64,000 bases of DNA from Pyrus communis. Its lineage: Eukaryota; Streptophyta; Magnoliopsida; Rosales; Rosaceae. Location: positions 17,675,799-17,739,798 of the forward strand of contig NC_084813.1 of assembly GCF_963583255.1 (NCBI RefSeq), written 5' to 3'. Under the pieces are notes generated by a model. It saw only the letters and a list, made by a program, of their open reading frames with translations, was not told the DNA's origin and did no database searches. The first letter of the stretch is position 1. Each line of letters opens with the position of its first letter. Positions 12,242 through 24,269 of this stretch are shown in pieces. Made by a program: the position numbers and the translations under genes.

Positions 12242-12853
12242 TGGAGCCTAAAATAATCCCAAAAATTCTAGAGGCGACATGTGGACTTTTATTCAAGAAA
12301 GATAAGATTGTCCTCAATAAATGGGCAAGCTTCTCAGATACTCTCACGCACACCTCACACCCCTGAAGATCTCAGCAGCTAAATACGACTGCCCACAACT
12401 CACCTACCCATGGCAAGGAATAAAGGATAAGGATTAATTACCCAAATCCTATCTTTAATACATTCCCAATTGAAGATTGACTCAATCAATTAAGTAATCC
12501 CAATTTAAATAAATTAGGGATAATTACTCCATTATCTCAAGATATTATTTCCTATTTAATATCTTGAGAATATTTTGAGAATATTTCTCCATAAACATCT
12601 TGGCCAATAGGAGGCCACCATGTGTAGGGTAAAACCCTAACAATATGGTCAACCCAACCCCATATTCTACCAATTTTTCAGAGCTTTTGCTACCCCTAAA
12701 AAAGCCCTAAACACTTTACTTTCTTAGATCCATTGGCCTAACGCCCGCCCCCCCCCCCACACACACACACACCTCATGGGCGCGTGAAGCTTAGGTATTT
12801 GATCAAAGGTGTTGATTTTTTTTGCAAGTGCATTTTTGTCAAGACTGAAGACA
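12242..12853 (+). mobile_element. 5' LTR of nested gypsy element
   Basis: The sequence from TGGAGCCTAAAATAATCC to ACTGAAGACA matches 17477-18001 plus 19492-19583 over its length. It contains a C-run and a CA-repeat near 12748-12772. This copy has no solo LTR at CCATTGGCCTAA, so it is the empty-site version of the 3' LTR. A clear target-site duplication for the whole element was not found. Confidence 0.7.
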
Positions 12854-12879
12854 TCAGAAAGACTTGGCAAAGTTTTAAA

Positions 12880-13490
12880 AAAAATATGGCATCAAGCAGC
12901 ACATGTCCATGCCCCAGTATCCACATGGCAACGGGCAGGCCAAGACATCTAACAAGACCATCCTCAACTGGCTTAAAAAGACCTTCTCAGACAAGAAGGG
13001 CAAGTGGCCAGACGAGCTCTAGTGTTCTATGGGCATATTGCACCACCAAAAGATGAGCAACCGATGAAACTTCAATCTCCCTAGCGTATGGTTCTGAGGC
13101 GATCATTCCTCCCAACGTTGTGGTGCCAAGTATTAGCATTGTACTACCAAATTTTGAGCAGAACAAAAATGAGATGGCCACAAACTTAGACCTGGTAGAG
13201 GAAGAGCACGACAAGGTTATCACTAGCATTGCGGCCTATTAGCAGCAGCTCCTCTCCAGCTACAATAAGAGGGCAAAAATCCGACAATTCCAGCTATGAG
13301 ACTTAATCCTGAGAAAAGCCTTCATCACCGCCTGATAGGAAGGATAAAAAAAATGGCTTCCATCTGGGAAGGTTTGTACAAGATCAGTTGAATAGGCGGA
13401 AGGGGCAGCTACACCCTTACCACCATGAACGACAAAGAAATCGACAAGTAGTAGAATGTCTACAACCTGAGAAAGTACTACGTGTGACCT
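12880..13490 (+). pseudogene. Ty3/gypsy integrase C-terminal remnant
   Basis: Reading across frames gives, in order, [48 protein letters not shown], and then NKRAKIRQFQL, LILRKAFITA, IWEGLYKIS and YTLTTMNDKEI, ending with YNLRKYYV. These are the end of the integrase catalytic core (the GNGQAE and LWAYRTT motifs) and the GPF-type C-terminal region of Tat/Athila-like polyproteins. There are several in-frame stops (for example in the QQL and QL-DL stretches) and frameshifts. It would join viral-like cDNA ends to host DNA in an intact element, and here it is dead. It begins only about 30 bp after the LTR, which shows the size of the deletion. Confidence 0.8.
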
Positions 13491-14256
13491 CTCACCATTC
13501 CTTGGACCCCGTTCAAGACGTAAAAAGTTCGAAGACTCAAGCAGCTCGACGAATAAAACCTTGCATGCCAAGGATTCTCAGTTGTTATGCTATTACTGCT
13601 TATGAGCAAAATTAATAAAAGCCTTTATTCTCAATGCAGATTGAATGAATTATCCACAAGCCTAGGCCGAATGCATAAACAAACAGAACAACCCTGTGAC
13701 AAACAGAAGACGCCCTCTGCCCTGCAAACATGGCGTGAGCTCTCCAGCGCGAGAGTGTAAACTAATTCGGAATATCCAGACATAGATGGGTGGTGCGGCT
13801 GCTCAGTTCCCCCTGAATGCAACGACTCCCAGAATTAGCCAAGATAGTCTTTACCTTGGAATAGACTTAGCCGACTGAAGGATTTAATTTTGCGGGATCT
13901 CGGGTCTCTAATCGAAATAGATGCTAAGCGCATGACACCTGTCCATGAAAAAGTTCGTGTGATAAGATAGTCCATCCTCGACGTGAAAGTCTTCATGAAT
14001 GTAGCTTAGTTTTAAAGTGTTGCAATACTAGTTAAGCGACCTGCGGAATCAAGTTACAACTCAGAACGACGCCTAAGTTATCACACGGGTCGTCAGCTTC
14101 TGTAAGTAAGACGTCCGGCCAATGACCCAATAGCTGGCAACCCAAGGCAATCCGTAAGCTAAGACTTACACTTGCTACGTGAACTCATTTGCTTACTTAA
14201 AAGTAGCGCTTCCAGTCGACAGTCTACGATTTAAGTTTTGCTAGGATAAAGTCTAG

Positions 14257-14612
14257 TGTCATGACTATAGTAGCTACGCGAACCTCCTTTGCTTCTTATG
14301 AGAAGCATGAGTCCGACCGACGGCTCTATAAGTTAAAAATCTCGCAACATGCCCCGGGAGACCAAGGCTCAAGAAGCCACTAAAGTCGAGTGTCACGACT
14401 ATAGTAGCTACACGGATCTCTTCCGCTTCCTATGAGAAGCATGAGTCCAATCGACAGCTCTATAAATTAAAAATCTTGCAACATGCCCCGGGAGGGCCAA
14501 ACCTCAAGAAGCCACTAAAGTCAAGTATCACGACTATAACAACTACACAGACCTCCTCTGCTTTCTACGAGAAACATGAGTCTGGCTGACGACTCTATAA
14601 GTTAAAAATCCC
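14257..14612. repeat. Three tandem copies of a ~134-bp unit
   Basis: The words ACGACTATAGTAGCTAC, GAGAAGCATGAGTC, GGCTCTATAAGTTAAAAATC and CATGCCCCGGGAG recur in order about 134 bp apart. The repeat lies between the integrase remnant and the antisense ORF. Confidence 0.8.
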
Positions 14613-14689
14613 ACATTTTTCCTCTAGCAGCCAAAGCTTCCATCAGCTTATCCTTAGCCGCCCCTACTCCACCAAAAGTAACCTCAAAC

Positions 14690-16716
14690 AAGAAATCAAG
14701 CAGATTAACTAGAGAAATAGAGAAAGTCTCGAAGTCCTTCTCGGAAAACTCATAATCTGACAGATTGCCTTAAAGATGGTCTACATAGCCAAGCTTGTAG
14801 AAATCAACTTGACAAGAAACAAACGCCACTTCGTGACCAGCTTTCTCATTCTTCAGTTCATTTCTCAGGTTCTCGCTGGTAAACAGCGTATCTTGCAGAT
14901 CTATTTCCTTGAACTCAAGCTTACTGGCAACCTCCTTGAGACGAGATACTTTAGCATGCATGAAGATAAGCTTCTTATCCTTGGCAAAACAAGAAGATTA
15001 TAGCTTCAAATTGACACGCTCAAGGTCCTCAACCACTGAAGAAACACGACTGACTTCCTTCTCTGCAGCACCCAACATCGCTTGGGTCGCACTAAGCCTA
15101 GTCTTCAAGTTGACGACTTCTTGATAAGCAATCTCCAGCTACACAGAAGTGGGGGTAAGCACTTCAGACCCCTTCAAAATGGTGAGTTCACATTCGAGCT
15201 TCTCGATCTTTTCAGTGGCTGAGTAAAGCTGAGCCACCAACGCCACTTCGACCTTCTTAGCATATTTGACAACATCCTAATCAACGCATATAGAGTTTGT
15301 TGCCAGGATCAAAGTCTTATGCATTGTGGCAATCAGGGATGACCTCCTCAAGTAGGCATGACACTTCACAAAGGAGTCTGAGCGGATAACAACTTTCCCA
15401 ACTCTGTTAACAAACTTGGTGCATTTATCGACGTCTTCAAGCAGGTTAGCCTTTAGCAGCTTACAAACCTCGGGAAACTCTCTGCTTCAAACTCAGTGAA
15501 TCTCTCACAACTGCCCATGTGACCAGATTTCCCCTTTTCAGCAGACGAGCTAGTCACAACATAATGAGGAATAGGCCCAGGCGCCACCTTACCAGCAGAA
15601 TCCACATTTTCGCTTTTCATAGCGGCTAGCCTATTAAATTTCGAACCAGACGTAGCTCCCGACGAACACTTCGATACAAACCCGAACACCAGGAGTGCCA
15701 CCGAACCCTTCCATTGGGCAAGTCTCTCAGCAATGGATGTTGTCACCTTCGGAGCAGTAGGTTTTACAAGCTCAGGTTCAATAGTCTTCTTCACCCTTTT
15801 AGGGAAGTTAGATCTATGACTAGTTTTTTTTTCAGTAATAGACAAACTCCCATGAGCAGCAGAAAAAGTCTTTGCCTTCTTCTCGGCCGAAGGCTCACAA
15901 GCAAGTTAGAAAGATCTCTTATTTCTACCCTCATTGGCAGCATGTTTTACAACAGCGATCGGACGAGCCAACACCTCGTCTTTTATTCGCTTTATCTCTT
16001 CCTTCAGAGGCAGGTCACCTTTCTCCCGACGAAAAGGGCTAAGAAGCCAACGTCACTCACGGTATTTAGCATGAATGCCTAAGGCGAAGTGAACTTTCTT
16101 CATATCTGCCGAAATCCTTGGAGTTGAGCCAAACTCTGAATCTATGTAAAGTAAGAATCAATAAATTGAGGTCATGGAGCAGCTCAACAAAAATTCGAGC
16201 AGGACGATAATGAAATAGTTCACCTACCACTCATAAAGGTAGTCGGGACACGCAGCTCAAGAGAAGAGTCAGACTCCTACTCTTCGCTCACCTCTAATGT
16301 GTCTCTCGCCCACTCATGGTCACCTCAAGTAGCCTATGGTGAGACCTCAGCTGCCCCACACTTTCCTTGTGGCTAATCTCGAAAAAGTATCCAAACTCAT
16401 TTATGGTTAAGCTAAGATCAAAGAACTTGCTTAAGTTCAAGAATCCCACCATTGCACGAACTACAATTGGGGAACACTGAGCAAGCGCGCATTTCATGGA
16501 GCATATCACCTTCTGGAAAAGACGTGGCATGTGAACAGTAAATCCCAACACAAAGTAATATGGATAGAATTTGATGGCCCTTTTCCTACGCTTGCAATCA
16601 GAGGAAGATATCTCAAAATCTCTACAAAAAGTACGAGGAAAAATATTTAGAAGGCAGCTCCTGAAAATAAAAAAAATTAAAAAAAAATAAAAAACATAAA
16701 AGGACCGTGAGCTCAA
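14690..16716 (-). pseudogene. Antisense ORF of the nested gypsy element
   Basis: On the minus strand, 16541-16294 encodes MPRLFQKVICSMKCALAQCS followed by VVRAMVGFLNLSKFFDLSLTI and EFGYFFEISHKE, which I recognise as the same 'putative gypsy-type / plant transposon' domain family as at 995-3307. Downstream pieces (15845-15453, then a Lys/Glu coiled-coil around 15300-14700 ending in VDFYKLGYVDHL) continue the usual layout of this family. Stops and frameshifts break it. The function of the family is unknown. Its repeated presence antisense to pol in two elements of this window is the notable point. Confidence 0.65.
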
Positions 16717-16719
16717 TAC

Positions 16720-17460
16720 CTATGCGCCAGGCCCCACGACCCTCACCACTTCTCTCGGCCCAAGCCCCAGCAACAAGCCAGGCTTATGGCCCAGGACCCG
16801 ATTTCTTTCTCTCTCTTGCAAGCAGCTGGGCCCAGTTCGAGGGGAGGCCTACGCCTTCTCTCCCCTTATCCTTTGCACCCAGTGTGCATCTTAGATGACC
16901 TAAGGCCTTTCGGCCCCGCGCACTAACCAGAGAGATTCGGTCCGTGTCAGTCTCTCTCCCTCGCCATCCACCTGTACAGGCCCTTGCCCAGCAGCCCTGA
17001 AGGTCTGGCCCAAGCTGACCTTACTACGCCCCAACAACACCAACACCTTGGCCAAGCCAAGCCAACCCGTGCCGTATCAGCAAGCAGTCCAAGACTCCCA
17101 AAAAATTCAACAAGAAGAAATTTCAAATTTTTCTTACCTTAGTGATGTATGGAGAAGAACAACAACAACGAGGGACAACTCTTTGCAAAGACAAGAGGAT
17201 AAGAACGCTAAGGGAGAGGGAAGAAAAATTTCCACTAGCTTCTCTTCCTTGTTAGAATAATGATTGCTCTCCAAATTTATTTAAGCCCCTGCTTAAGGCA
17301 TAATTGAATAGGTATTAGAAGCAATTGCTTTCCTTTTCTTAGAAGAAGTCTATCTCAAAATCAAGAAAGAAGATCAAGTTCAAATTGGGAAACAATTCTA
17401 CAAGCCTAAGCAGCTTGGGATTCCTACACCTACTATCCTTTTCCTATGTGCAGCCCAATA
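16720..17460. other. GC-richer spacer before the 3' LTR
   Basis: A locally Pro/Ala/Ser-coding, GC-rich stretch (CCAGGCCC, GGCCCAAG words) between the antisense ORF start and the polypurine tract. It would be the promoter and 5' leader side of the antisense ORF. No conserved protein is recognised. Confidence 0.5.
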
Positions 17461-17476
17461 TGTGTGGGGGCATTTA

Positions 17477-19583
17477 TGGAGCCTAAAATAATCCCAAAAA
17501 TTCTGGAGGCGACAAGTGGACTTTTATTCAAGAAAGACAAGATTGCCCTCAATAAATGGGCAAGCTTCTCATATACTCCTATGCGCAGCTCACACCCCTG
17601 AAGGTCTCAGCAGCTGAATACGACTACCAACAGCTCACCTGCCCATGGCAAGGAATTAAAGATAAGGATTAATTACCCAAATCCTATTTGTAATACATTC
17701 CCAATTGAAGATTGACTCCAATCAAGTAAGTAATCCCAATTTAAATAAATTAGGAATAGTTACTCCATTATCTCAAGATATTATTTCCTATTTAATATCT
17801 TGAGACTATTTTGAGAATATTTCTCCATAAACACCTTGGCCAGTAGGAGGCCGCCATGTGTAGGGTAAAACCCTAACACTATGGCCGGCCCTATCCCTAT
17901 AAATACCCCATATTCTACCGAATTTTCAGAAGAAAAAAAAACCCTAAACACTTTACTCTCTCAGAGAAACTAACTTAGGCATTGGAGATCCATTGGCCTA
18001 ATGATGAGTCAATTTCATATTATATATTTAAGCATATTCTTAGTATATTTTGGTTATTATTTTGGAAGAATTTTTATACTTTGAATTGTATTTTCAAAAT
18101 AGGACTTTTGACCTCATCTGGAGCAAAACATGGTCAAATGGGAGAATTTTGGAGTAATTCCAGTTGAATGACGTTCGTGAGTCACTCGGCTTGATTTTAT
18201 CAAAATATCAAATTTTTCTACCAGGCAGTTATTTCCTAGTAATAAAATAAAGGAGCAATGTGCAGTGCTGGAATATTGACGTTTTGGGCTTGAATTGCAT
18301 TTTTGGAGTCCAAGATGATCTCGGATGGGTTCATGGCCTTCTGGAGATGTGTTCAGAACGTCCTAATCTTTAAAACAAGCTATTATGGACCGGCTTTGGA
18401 GGAGATTTGAGGCTAAAACATGGCTGGACAGTTTTTGTGCAGTTTATCCTATTTAATTAGGACTTTATGTTTTAATATATTTTATTATTATTTAGTTTCC
18501 TTGTTGGAATAAGAGACCTATGTTTTAGGGTTTGTGGGATCGCTTAGCAAATATAGTGCTTTGCCGTTCTTAGTTTTTCGTACGCTTTCTTTGATGCAAC
18601 TTTGGAGACAGAGAGAATTGCTAGGGTTCTTGGAGATTTTCTACTTTAAGGTGTTTTCAATCCTTTTCTTAACAATATTTTCTATGATTTTAATTATGAA
18701 TATGCGTAACTAATTCCTTTTGCTAGGGCGAAGCCTTTAGCCTTAGCATGAATATGTGATTTTTATTTCATTGTTTATGATTGATTGCATGCACACTTTG
18801 GATTACTAATCACCGTGATTAAAACTATCTTATTGTCTTAATGCATGATCACCATTAAGATCTTTAGAAGAGTAATTTGATGCAATTTTAGTCAAAATGT
18901 TCCCTGAAATTGGCGCTAGTTTCTTGTGATTAATAATTGTAATTTCACTTAAGATGAACACCACATCCTAAGGGTTGCATGGTTTTTCAAAGGGTTTTCA
19001 TAAAGCATAATGAGTCTCTCATGTTCAAATTTGATCCGAACGTCTGGACGGGTTGAATGTTAGGTATACGTTCTATGTTGGAGATTCCAAGTAGAATATA
19101 AATTAGGAAAACCTAACCTTCAAAGTGGCATGTGTAGATCATAAGTAATTGGTAAAAGATCATAGGATTGCTAGGTGATGGTGGAACCCTAATGCTTTCT
19201 TAATTTGATTTTTCTAAAACAGTTTTCTTTCCCTTTCATCTGTAATATTGCAAATTAGTTTATTTGTATTAATTAAATTCGTTTTAATTTAGGTAGGTCA
19301 TAAAAATCAATCATCTCAACATTTTGCTTTACAATAATTAATTGGAATTTGGTTTGCTTCGATTTATTTAATAATCCCTATGGACAACGACCTTACGAGA
19401 TCCGTTTATACTACAATAACCTTATCATTCTTGCAAGTATTATAGGAGTTTTTAGCCCGTTTGCGTGTGTGGTAAATTTCCTATCACCTAACCCCCCACC
19501 CCACCTCGTGGGTGCATGAGGCTTAGGTATTTGATCAAAGATGTTGATTTTTCTGCAGGTGCATTTTTGTCAAAACTGAAGAC
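17477..19583 (+). mobile_element. 3' LTR of nested gypsy element, split by a solo LTR
   Basis: 17477-18001 and 19492-19583 together match the 5' LTR 12242-12853. The interruption is the solo LTR 18002-19486 with its target-site duplication. Confidence 0.75.
18002..19486 (+). mobile_element. Solo LTR, 1485 bp, with 5-bp target-site duplication
   Basis: It begins TGATGAGTCAATTTC and ends TTTCCTATCA. The flanks are CCTAA at 17997-18001 and CCTAA at 19487-19491. The 5' LTR of the host element reads through the same site with only one CCTAA (CATTGGCCTAACG), which is a natural empty site. This establishes both ends. No internal region is present, so it arose by LTR-LTR recombination. Confidence 0.9.
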
Positions 19584-20462
19584 GGTGGAAATTTGCATTG
19601 ACACTTATGTTTCTAATTCCTTTGTTTTTCTTGGCAGATCTAACCTGCTATGTTTGGCCATGTCTAGCAATTATGAGTAGCTCATTCACATACTCCATGC
19701 TCCTTTTATTTCTATGTACAAATGGATTTTGGGTATCAGTCATTGCAAAATTAAGTTTAGATTGCTTGGTTTACAAATTGCTGCAATTGCATGCTATGGT
19801 GCTAGTTTTATATAGTTTTTATATATTAATACTTTCTATTTCTACTTGTGTAGATGGCTCGATTGAATGAAGGGTTATCCTTTTTCAATGCAATTCTTAT
19901 TTTTCCTATGTTTCGGATTGCTTGGATATTCTTTTCCATTTGTACAGGATTTGCATAGTTTTAAGAATTCCAGGATTTGTATATATTCACATTCAGCCTC
20001 TAAATGTAGATTTGGAATTTATCAATCAATAAAGTATTATTTCTTAACAATTTTGTGTATTGTATTTTGATATACATATATAGTAGCTGAGCATTAATGC
20101 ATTTATTTATTTATTTATTTTATAAATTAAATGTCTTTCCCGACGAAACAAATTTTGTCCGGAGAGAGAAAATTGTGTCAACGAAATATTTATGGCGATG
20201 AACACATTTTGTTAGCTAAATAATACTATTTGTCGGCTTAAATGCCCTGTACCGACGAAAATATTTGTTGGGAACAATGAAAATGCCAACAAAACAGAGT
20301 TTGTCGGGAAAAGTTGAACCTTAGCTGATAAAGTATCAAAATATGTCGGGAAAACTCTTACGCGACATGCTTTGCGCGACAAAATGGCTGACAAATTTTT
20401 TCATCAGGAAAGGTTCTTTGCCGACAAATAAATTTTCTCAACAAATCAAAATTTCTAGTAGT

Positions 20463-21039
20463 TATACTCCAATATCACACTCACCAAAAATCACCAATAT
20501 TAGGTAATGGGACGAAATTCTTCAACGTTTAGAAATGAAAGATAACAATTAATGATTATTTTATCTCATATTTGATTTTATAAAACTATTCTTCAACTCT
20601 AGAAGAATACGATGAACGAATATGATCATCAATATAAAATATTTACACTAGTGTCTCGATTCAATAATGTAATGTCATATATTTCTTTATTACAAATGAA
20701 GACCATGATGTCACCGACACGGTGACGGTGTTCCATGTAAGCCCTCTTGAGGAGAATAACTAATAGTGAATTAATCAAGGTCTTCTTTAAACTCAAGTTA
20801 TTATATATACTTCCAAGGTTCAAGAAAATAACATGACTAAATTACCATAGTATATCGATCTGATACACACTTCACTTAAACAAAACAAAATAAAAACAAA
20901 TAACAAATTTATCCTCAAGTTGTTTTCACTTCCAAGCTTTGACATGCTTTATTATTAGCTAGTTGGGGCCACATATTACTAAATGATGACATGATTAACA
21001 ACTACTAACTATGATTTAGGAATATGATATGATGATCAT
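20463..21039. other. Non-coding 3' flank of HyPRP copy A
   Basis: AT-rich sequence aligned with 39505-40106 of copy B. It would carry the 3' UTR and downstream flank of the HyPRP gene. No further gene is seen. Confidence 0.5.
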
Positions 21040-22029
21040 CTATGCAGGACACTGGAATCCAGAGGGAGCAGTCTTCCCACAATCAATAAGCACCTGAAGA
21101 GCAATGGGGATGATAAGGTTAACATTGAGAAGTTTAACCTTAATGGTGGTGCAAAGGCAAATAGCAGCGTCCAAGTCTATGAGTCCCTGAAGCACAGGAC
21201 AACATGCATCTTTGGCACTACTTCCAATTCCAATGTGGATAAGACTGCCCAACACATCTACACAAGCTCCCAATTTTAGGGTGTCGATAGGACAAGTGTC
21301 CTTTGGTGGAGATGGTGGTGGTGGTGGAGGAGGCATCATTGGGACAACTGGGGTTAGAGATAGTGGTGGTGGTGGGGGTGGTACTACCTTTGGTGGACAT
21401 GGTGGTGGTGATAGGGGTGGTACTACCTTTGGTGGACATGGTGGTGGTGGTGGTGGTGGAGGAGGCTTTACTAGGACAACTGGGGTTGGAGGTGGTGGTG
21501 GTGGGGGTGATACTACATTTGGTGGTGGAGCTAGAGGGCATGGTGTTTCAATGGGTGGAGGAGGCTTCATTGGGACAACTGGGGTTGGAGGTGGTGGTGG
21601 TGGGGGTGATACTACATTTGGTGGTGGAGCTAGAGGGCATGGTGTTTCAATGGGTGGAGGAGGCTTCACTGGGACAACTGGTGTTGGTGTTGGTGGTGGC
21701 TTTATAATGGGTGGTTTAACATGAGGTGGTTTTGTGGGCACATGAGGATGAGGCTTTGCATGAGGTGGCTTTGAGGGCGGTTTGGGAACATGGGGATGAG
21801 GCTTTGCATAAGGTGGTTTCACATGTGGAGGTGGTTTGACATGCAGTGGTGGCTTTTTTGGTGGTTTAGGGTGGGAGGGTGACGTTACGTGAGGATGGTG
21901 TTTGGGTGGCAATTGGGGAACTGGAGGGTATGTTGATGGTGGACAATAAGAGTTAGCAAGAGAAGTGAGCAAACTACCCAAGTTGAGAATGAGGACTATG
22001 AGCAAAGCCAGAGCATAATTGATCTCCAT
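21040..22029 (-). CDS. Hybrid proline-rich protein (HyPRP), long copy A
   Basis: The single exon encodes 329 aa. Residues 1-26 are a signal peptide (MEINYALALLIVLILNLGSL). Residues about 30-240 are a proline-rich region, first with PPH/KPP words and then PPPP blocks. The C-terminal ~85 residues are an eight-cysteine (8CM, hydrophobic-seed / LTP-like) domain with the spacing C-C-CC-CXC-C-C, starting at CPIDTLKLGACVDVLG and ending GFQCPA. Such proteins are secreted to the cell wall or the wall-membrane interface. A 33-residue unit containing IETPCPLAPPPNVVSPPPP is repeated twice in tandem (99-bp period, near 21508 and 21607), which lengthens this copy against copy B (184 aa). The ATG at 22029 is followed by the hydrophobic leader, and a TATA box lies upstream. 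It appears intact. Confidence 0.9.
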   Translation of the reverse strand: MEINYALALLIVLILNLGSLLTSLANSYCPPSTYPPVPQLPPKHHPHVTSPSHPKPPKKPPLHVKPPPHVKPPYAKPHPHVPKPPSKPPHAKPHPHVPTKPPHVKPPIIKPPPTPTPVVPVKPPPPIETPCPLAPPPNVVSPPPPPPPTPVVPMKPPPPIETPCPLAPPPNVVSPPPPPPPTPVVLVKPPPPPPPPPCPPKVVPPLSPPPCPPKVVPPPPPPLSLTPVVPMMPPPPPPPSPPKDTCPIDTLKLGACVDVLGSLIHIGIGSSAKDACCPVLQGLIDLDAAICLCTTIKVKLLNVNLIIPIALQVLIDCGKTAPSGFQCPA

Positions 22030-22110
22030 GTCAATACTACAACTTCAAAACTTCACAACTCTCAAGAGAGTTTGGAACTGGATATTGAATCCCAATACCA
22101 AGCAAATGGC

Positions 22111-22116
22111 TTTATA
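22111..22116 (-). promoter_or_regulatory. TATA box of HyPRP copy A
   Basis: TATAAA on the minus strand within CCTCTATAAAGCC, about 82 bp before the ATG. The same motif stands at the same relative place in copy B (40740-40745). Confidence 0.65.
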
Positions 22117-22139
22117 GAGGCTTTGTGGGTAGTGAGACA

Positions 22140-22857
22140 TACCTAAGTGTTAATGTGTGTGCTTGACAATGAGAGAGAAAGAGAGAAAGATTGTTGCCCC
22201 TTTCTTTTGGGCAAAGATCCTCTTTAGATATTGTTTGTGTGGAGGCTTGGGATTAATTGATCTTGTCCGTTCACCACAAATCAAATGGCTGCAATTCCAT
22301 AACCTCTTGTTCACTGCCTTTTATCTCTTCTTTTTTCACTGCCTTCTCTTCTCCTAGATAGAACGAGTTCGAGACAGAAGAGGCATGTTGTCGTAAACAA
22401 GATTGGCGCATGGAACGAGTTCGTGACACAAGAGAGGTTACAATTTGCCTTTATCAACAACATCACGCCTCGATGCATGATGAGCATGTAGATCAGAGAC
22501 TGTGTTTGGTTAGGCAGAATCATAGAGAGGGCAAAGGCAAAGGATGAGACATGGCATCCATGGATTTGGAGGTCATTTGGTCACGTTGACACGCTCCGAT
22601 AACGTGATATGTTTTTACACCGTTAGATATGTGGTGAATGGCCACAATCAATTAATCCAGAAGCTTCAGACAAACAGAATCCGAAGAGAACTTGTTCCCT
22701 TTCTTTGTGGTACCAACTGCATATATAAAATTATTAATTTATGTGTATAATTAATTCATCAAATTGTCATGATTCATTGACTTGAGGGTCTTTCCAATAC
22801 CAAGTTGATGAGGATCACATATAAGATGGAGGAATGAAGTGGCTTCCTTTACATTGA
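22140..22857. other. Intergenic, no gene seen
   Basis: Unique to copy A: upstream region of HyPRP copy A. The short ORFs are not supported by any family. Confidence 0.5.
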
Positions 22858-23728
22858 GGGCATGTTTACGTAAGGGTAATCGGCATCAAGAAACGGAATT
22901 GAATTTTGATTATGGAATACTCCATGTTTACCAAATCTGAGGGAATCAAAATTTAATGAGTCCCACACAAATTTTGGAATCCAATTCCTAAATTTGGAGG
23001 AAGTGGACTCCTAACAAATGGATGGTTTTGGATTCCGAAGGATTAAGGGGGTGAGGAATCCATTTTTCTTACCCATTGTGCCTCGCATAAAAGTTGAAAT
23101 TCCAAAGAAACCCAAGCTCTTGTCCCCAGTGTTATCCCTCTCATTCTCCCTCACCACCATCGCACATCTCTTACCTTTCCCAGGACACAGACCCAGCCAC
23201 CATCATCTTCCACAACAATTAAACCACAAAAGTAGATCAAATCACAAACCAAGAAGGACCTTGCTGCAATTTTAGTAGGTATTTTATGAACAAAATGTCA
23301 AAAACCAAGCCCCAACACCAAACCAACATGAAATCACAGCCCTGTATTCCTCATCACCACCACTACCACTGCACATCGACCACAAACCCACCTTTAATTT
23401 CAAACTATTGAAAGATGAGAGAGGCGAAGAAGGAGAGGAACAATTAGGTTGGGGTTTGATAATTGGTTAGTTTGCTTTTTAATTTTATTTTATATCATTT
23501 GACTTTCTATTAATCAGCATATAAAAATAATTTAGTAATAACGAGGGTATTTTAGTAATCACATTAGTTTATATAGGTCAATGTCATTCTTACTCCAATT
23601 CCAGAAAGCTTTAGTAAACTGCTTTAATAAGAATCTGATTCTGACTCCACCCATTGTAATTCCTCCTGAATTCAATTTCTCCTCAATTCAATTCCCCTTA
23701 TTTTGATTACGGATTACTAAACGAGCTA
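22858..23728. mobile_element. Non-autonomous TIR element (Harbinger-like ends)
   Basis: The left end GGGCATGTTTACGTAAGGG and right end (reverse complement) AGCTCGTTTAGTAATCCGTAATC align with gaps over about 25 bases. It has no counterpart in copy B. The start resembles PIF/Harbinger-type termini, but no clear target-site duplication could be fixed. No transposase is present. A small ORF at 23018-23275 is not recognised. Confidence 0.5.
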
Positions 23729-24269
23729 TGAGATTTCAAGATCCGAATAGGGTACTGTAGATTTGGAATCAGTGGTCATCATCTTAAGCCATGTTTGGAA
23801 GAGAAATTTGTAAGTACCAATAAATCTAAGTTAATTTAGTTAGAAATGCATCGCAAAAAATTAGTTAGAAATGCATCGCAAAAGATTTGATGAATAAATT
23901 TGAAATGATAGATACATGAATTGATAGGGATTTGCAAAATGATTACTTGAAGTTGAATGAGTCAATACTAAATCCATTTGTTCATATTTTTGTGCTTAAA
24001 TTCATCTAAAAATTTTCAATCTAATATTTTTGTAAACTTGCAAATTTCTATTCCAATCATATATGAGGTTAAGGGCAAAGGTAAGAAATCAAGAAAACTC
24101 GGAAGGATTTTGATATAGGCGAAGTTTGAACATGAAGTTTGCTATTCGACCCGTGATTTGGGTTCATGATGCCAAAACCACCACACGTGACGCTTTCACA
24201 AACAAAATTTTCTTGTATAAAAAAAACTATGTGGACAAAAATAGGCCTAGACCATTTTAACTTAAAAAG

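Larger units (their letters stand above)
12854..17476 (+). mobile_element. Internal region of nested Tat-like gypsy element
   Basis: The order is: integrase remnant directly after the 5' LTR, a short tandem repeat, an antisense ORF, and then a polypurine tract TGTGTGGGGG at 17461-17470 before the 3' LTR. Gag, protease, RT and RNase H are missing, so the element has a large internal deletion and cannot move on its own. Confidence 0.7.
9913..20462. mobile_element. CACTA-type DNA transposon (copy A), hosting nested elements
   Basis: The right end reads AAATTTCTAGTAGT at 20449-20462, the complement of a CACTACTAGAAATTT terminus with its last base changed. The left terminus is eroded in the AT repeat, but copy B preserves it as CACAACCAGAAATT at 39087. 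Both subterminal regions are full of short GACGAA / GTCGGC words typical of CACTA elements. No transposase is recognised. About 7.3 kb of the interior is the gypsy element 12242-19583. The rest (10500-12240, 19590-20130) is non-coding or too decayed to name. Confidence 0.65.

Noticed and set aside
21212..21724. Long glycine-rich ORFs on the + strand
   Set aside because: They are the reverse complement of the proline-rich codons of HyPRP copy A, not a separate glycine-rich protein. No signal peptide or conserved domain is seen.
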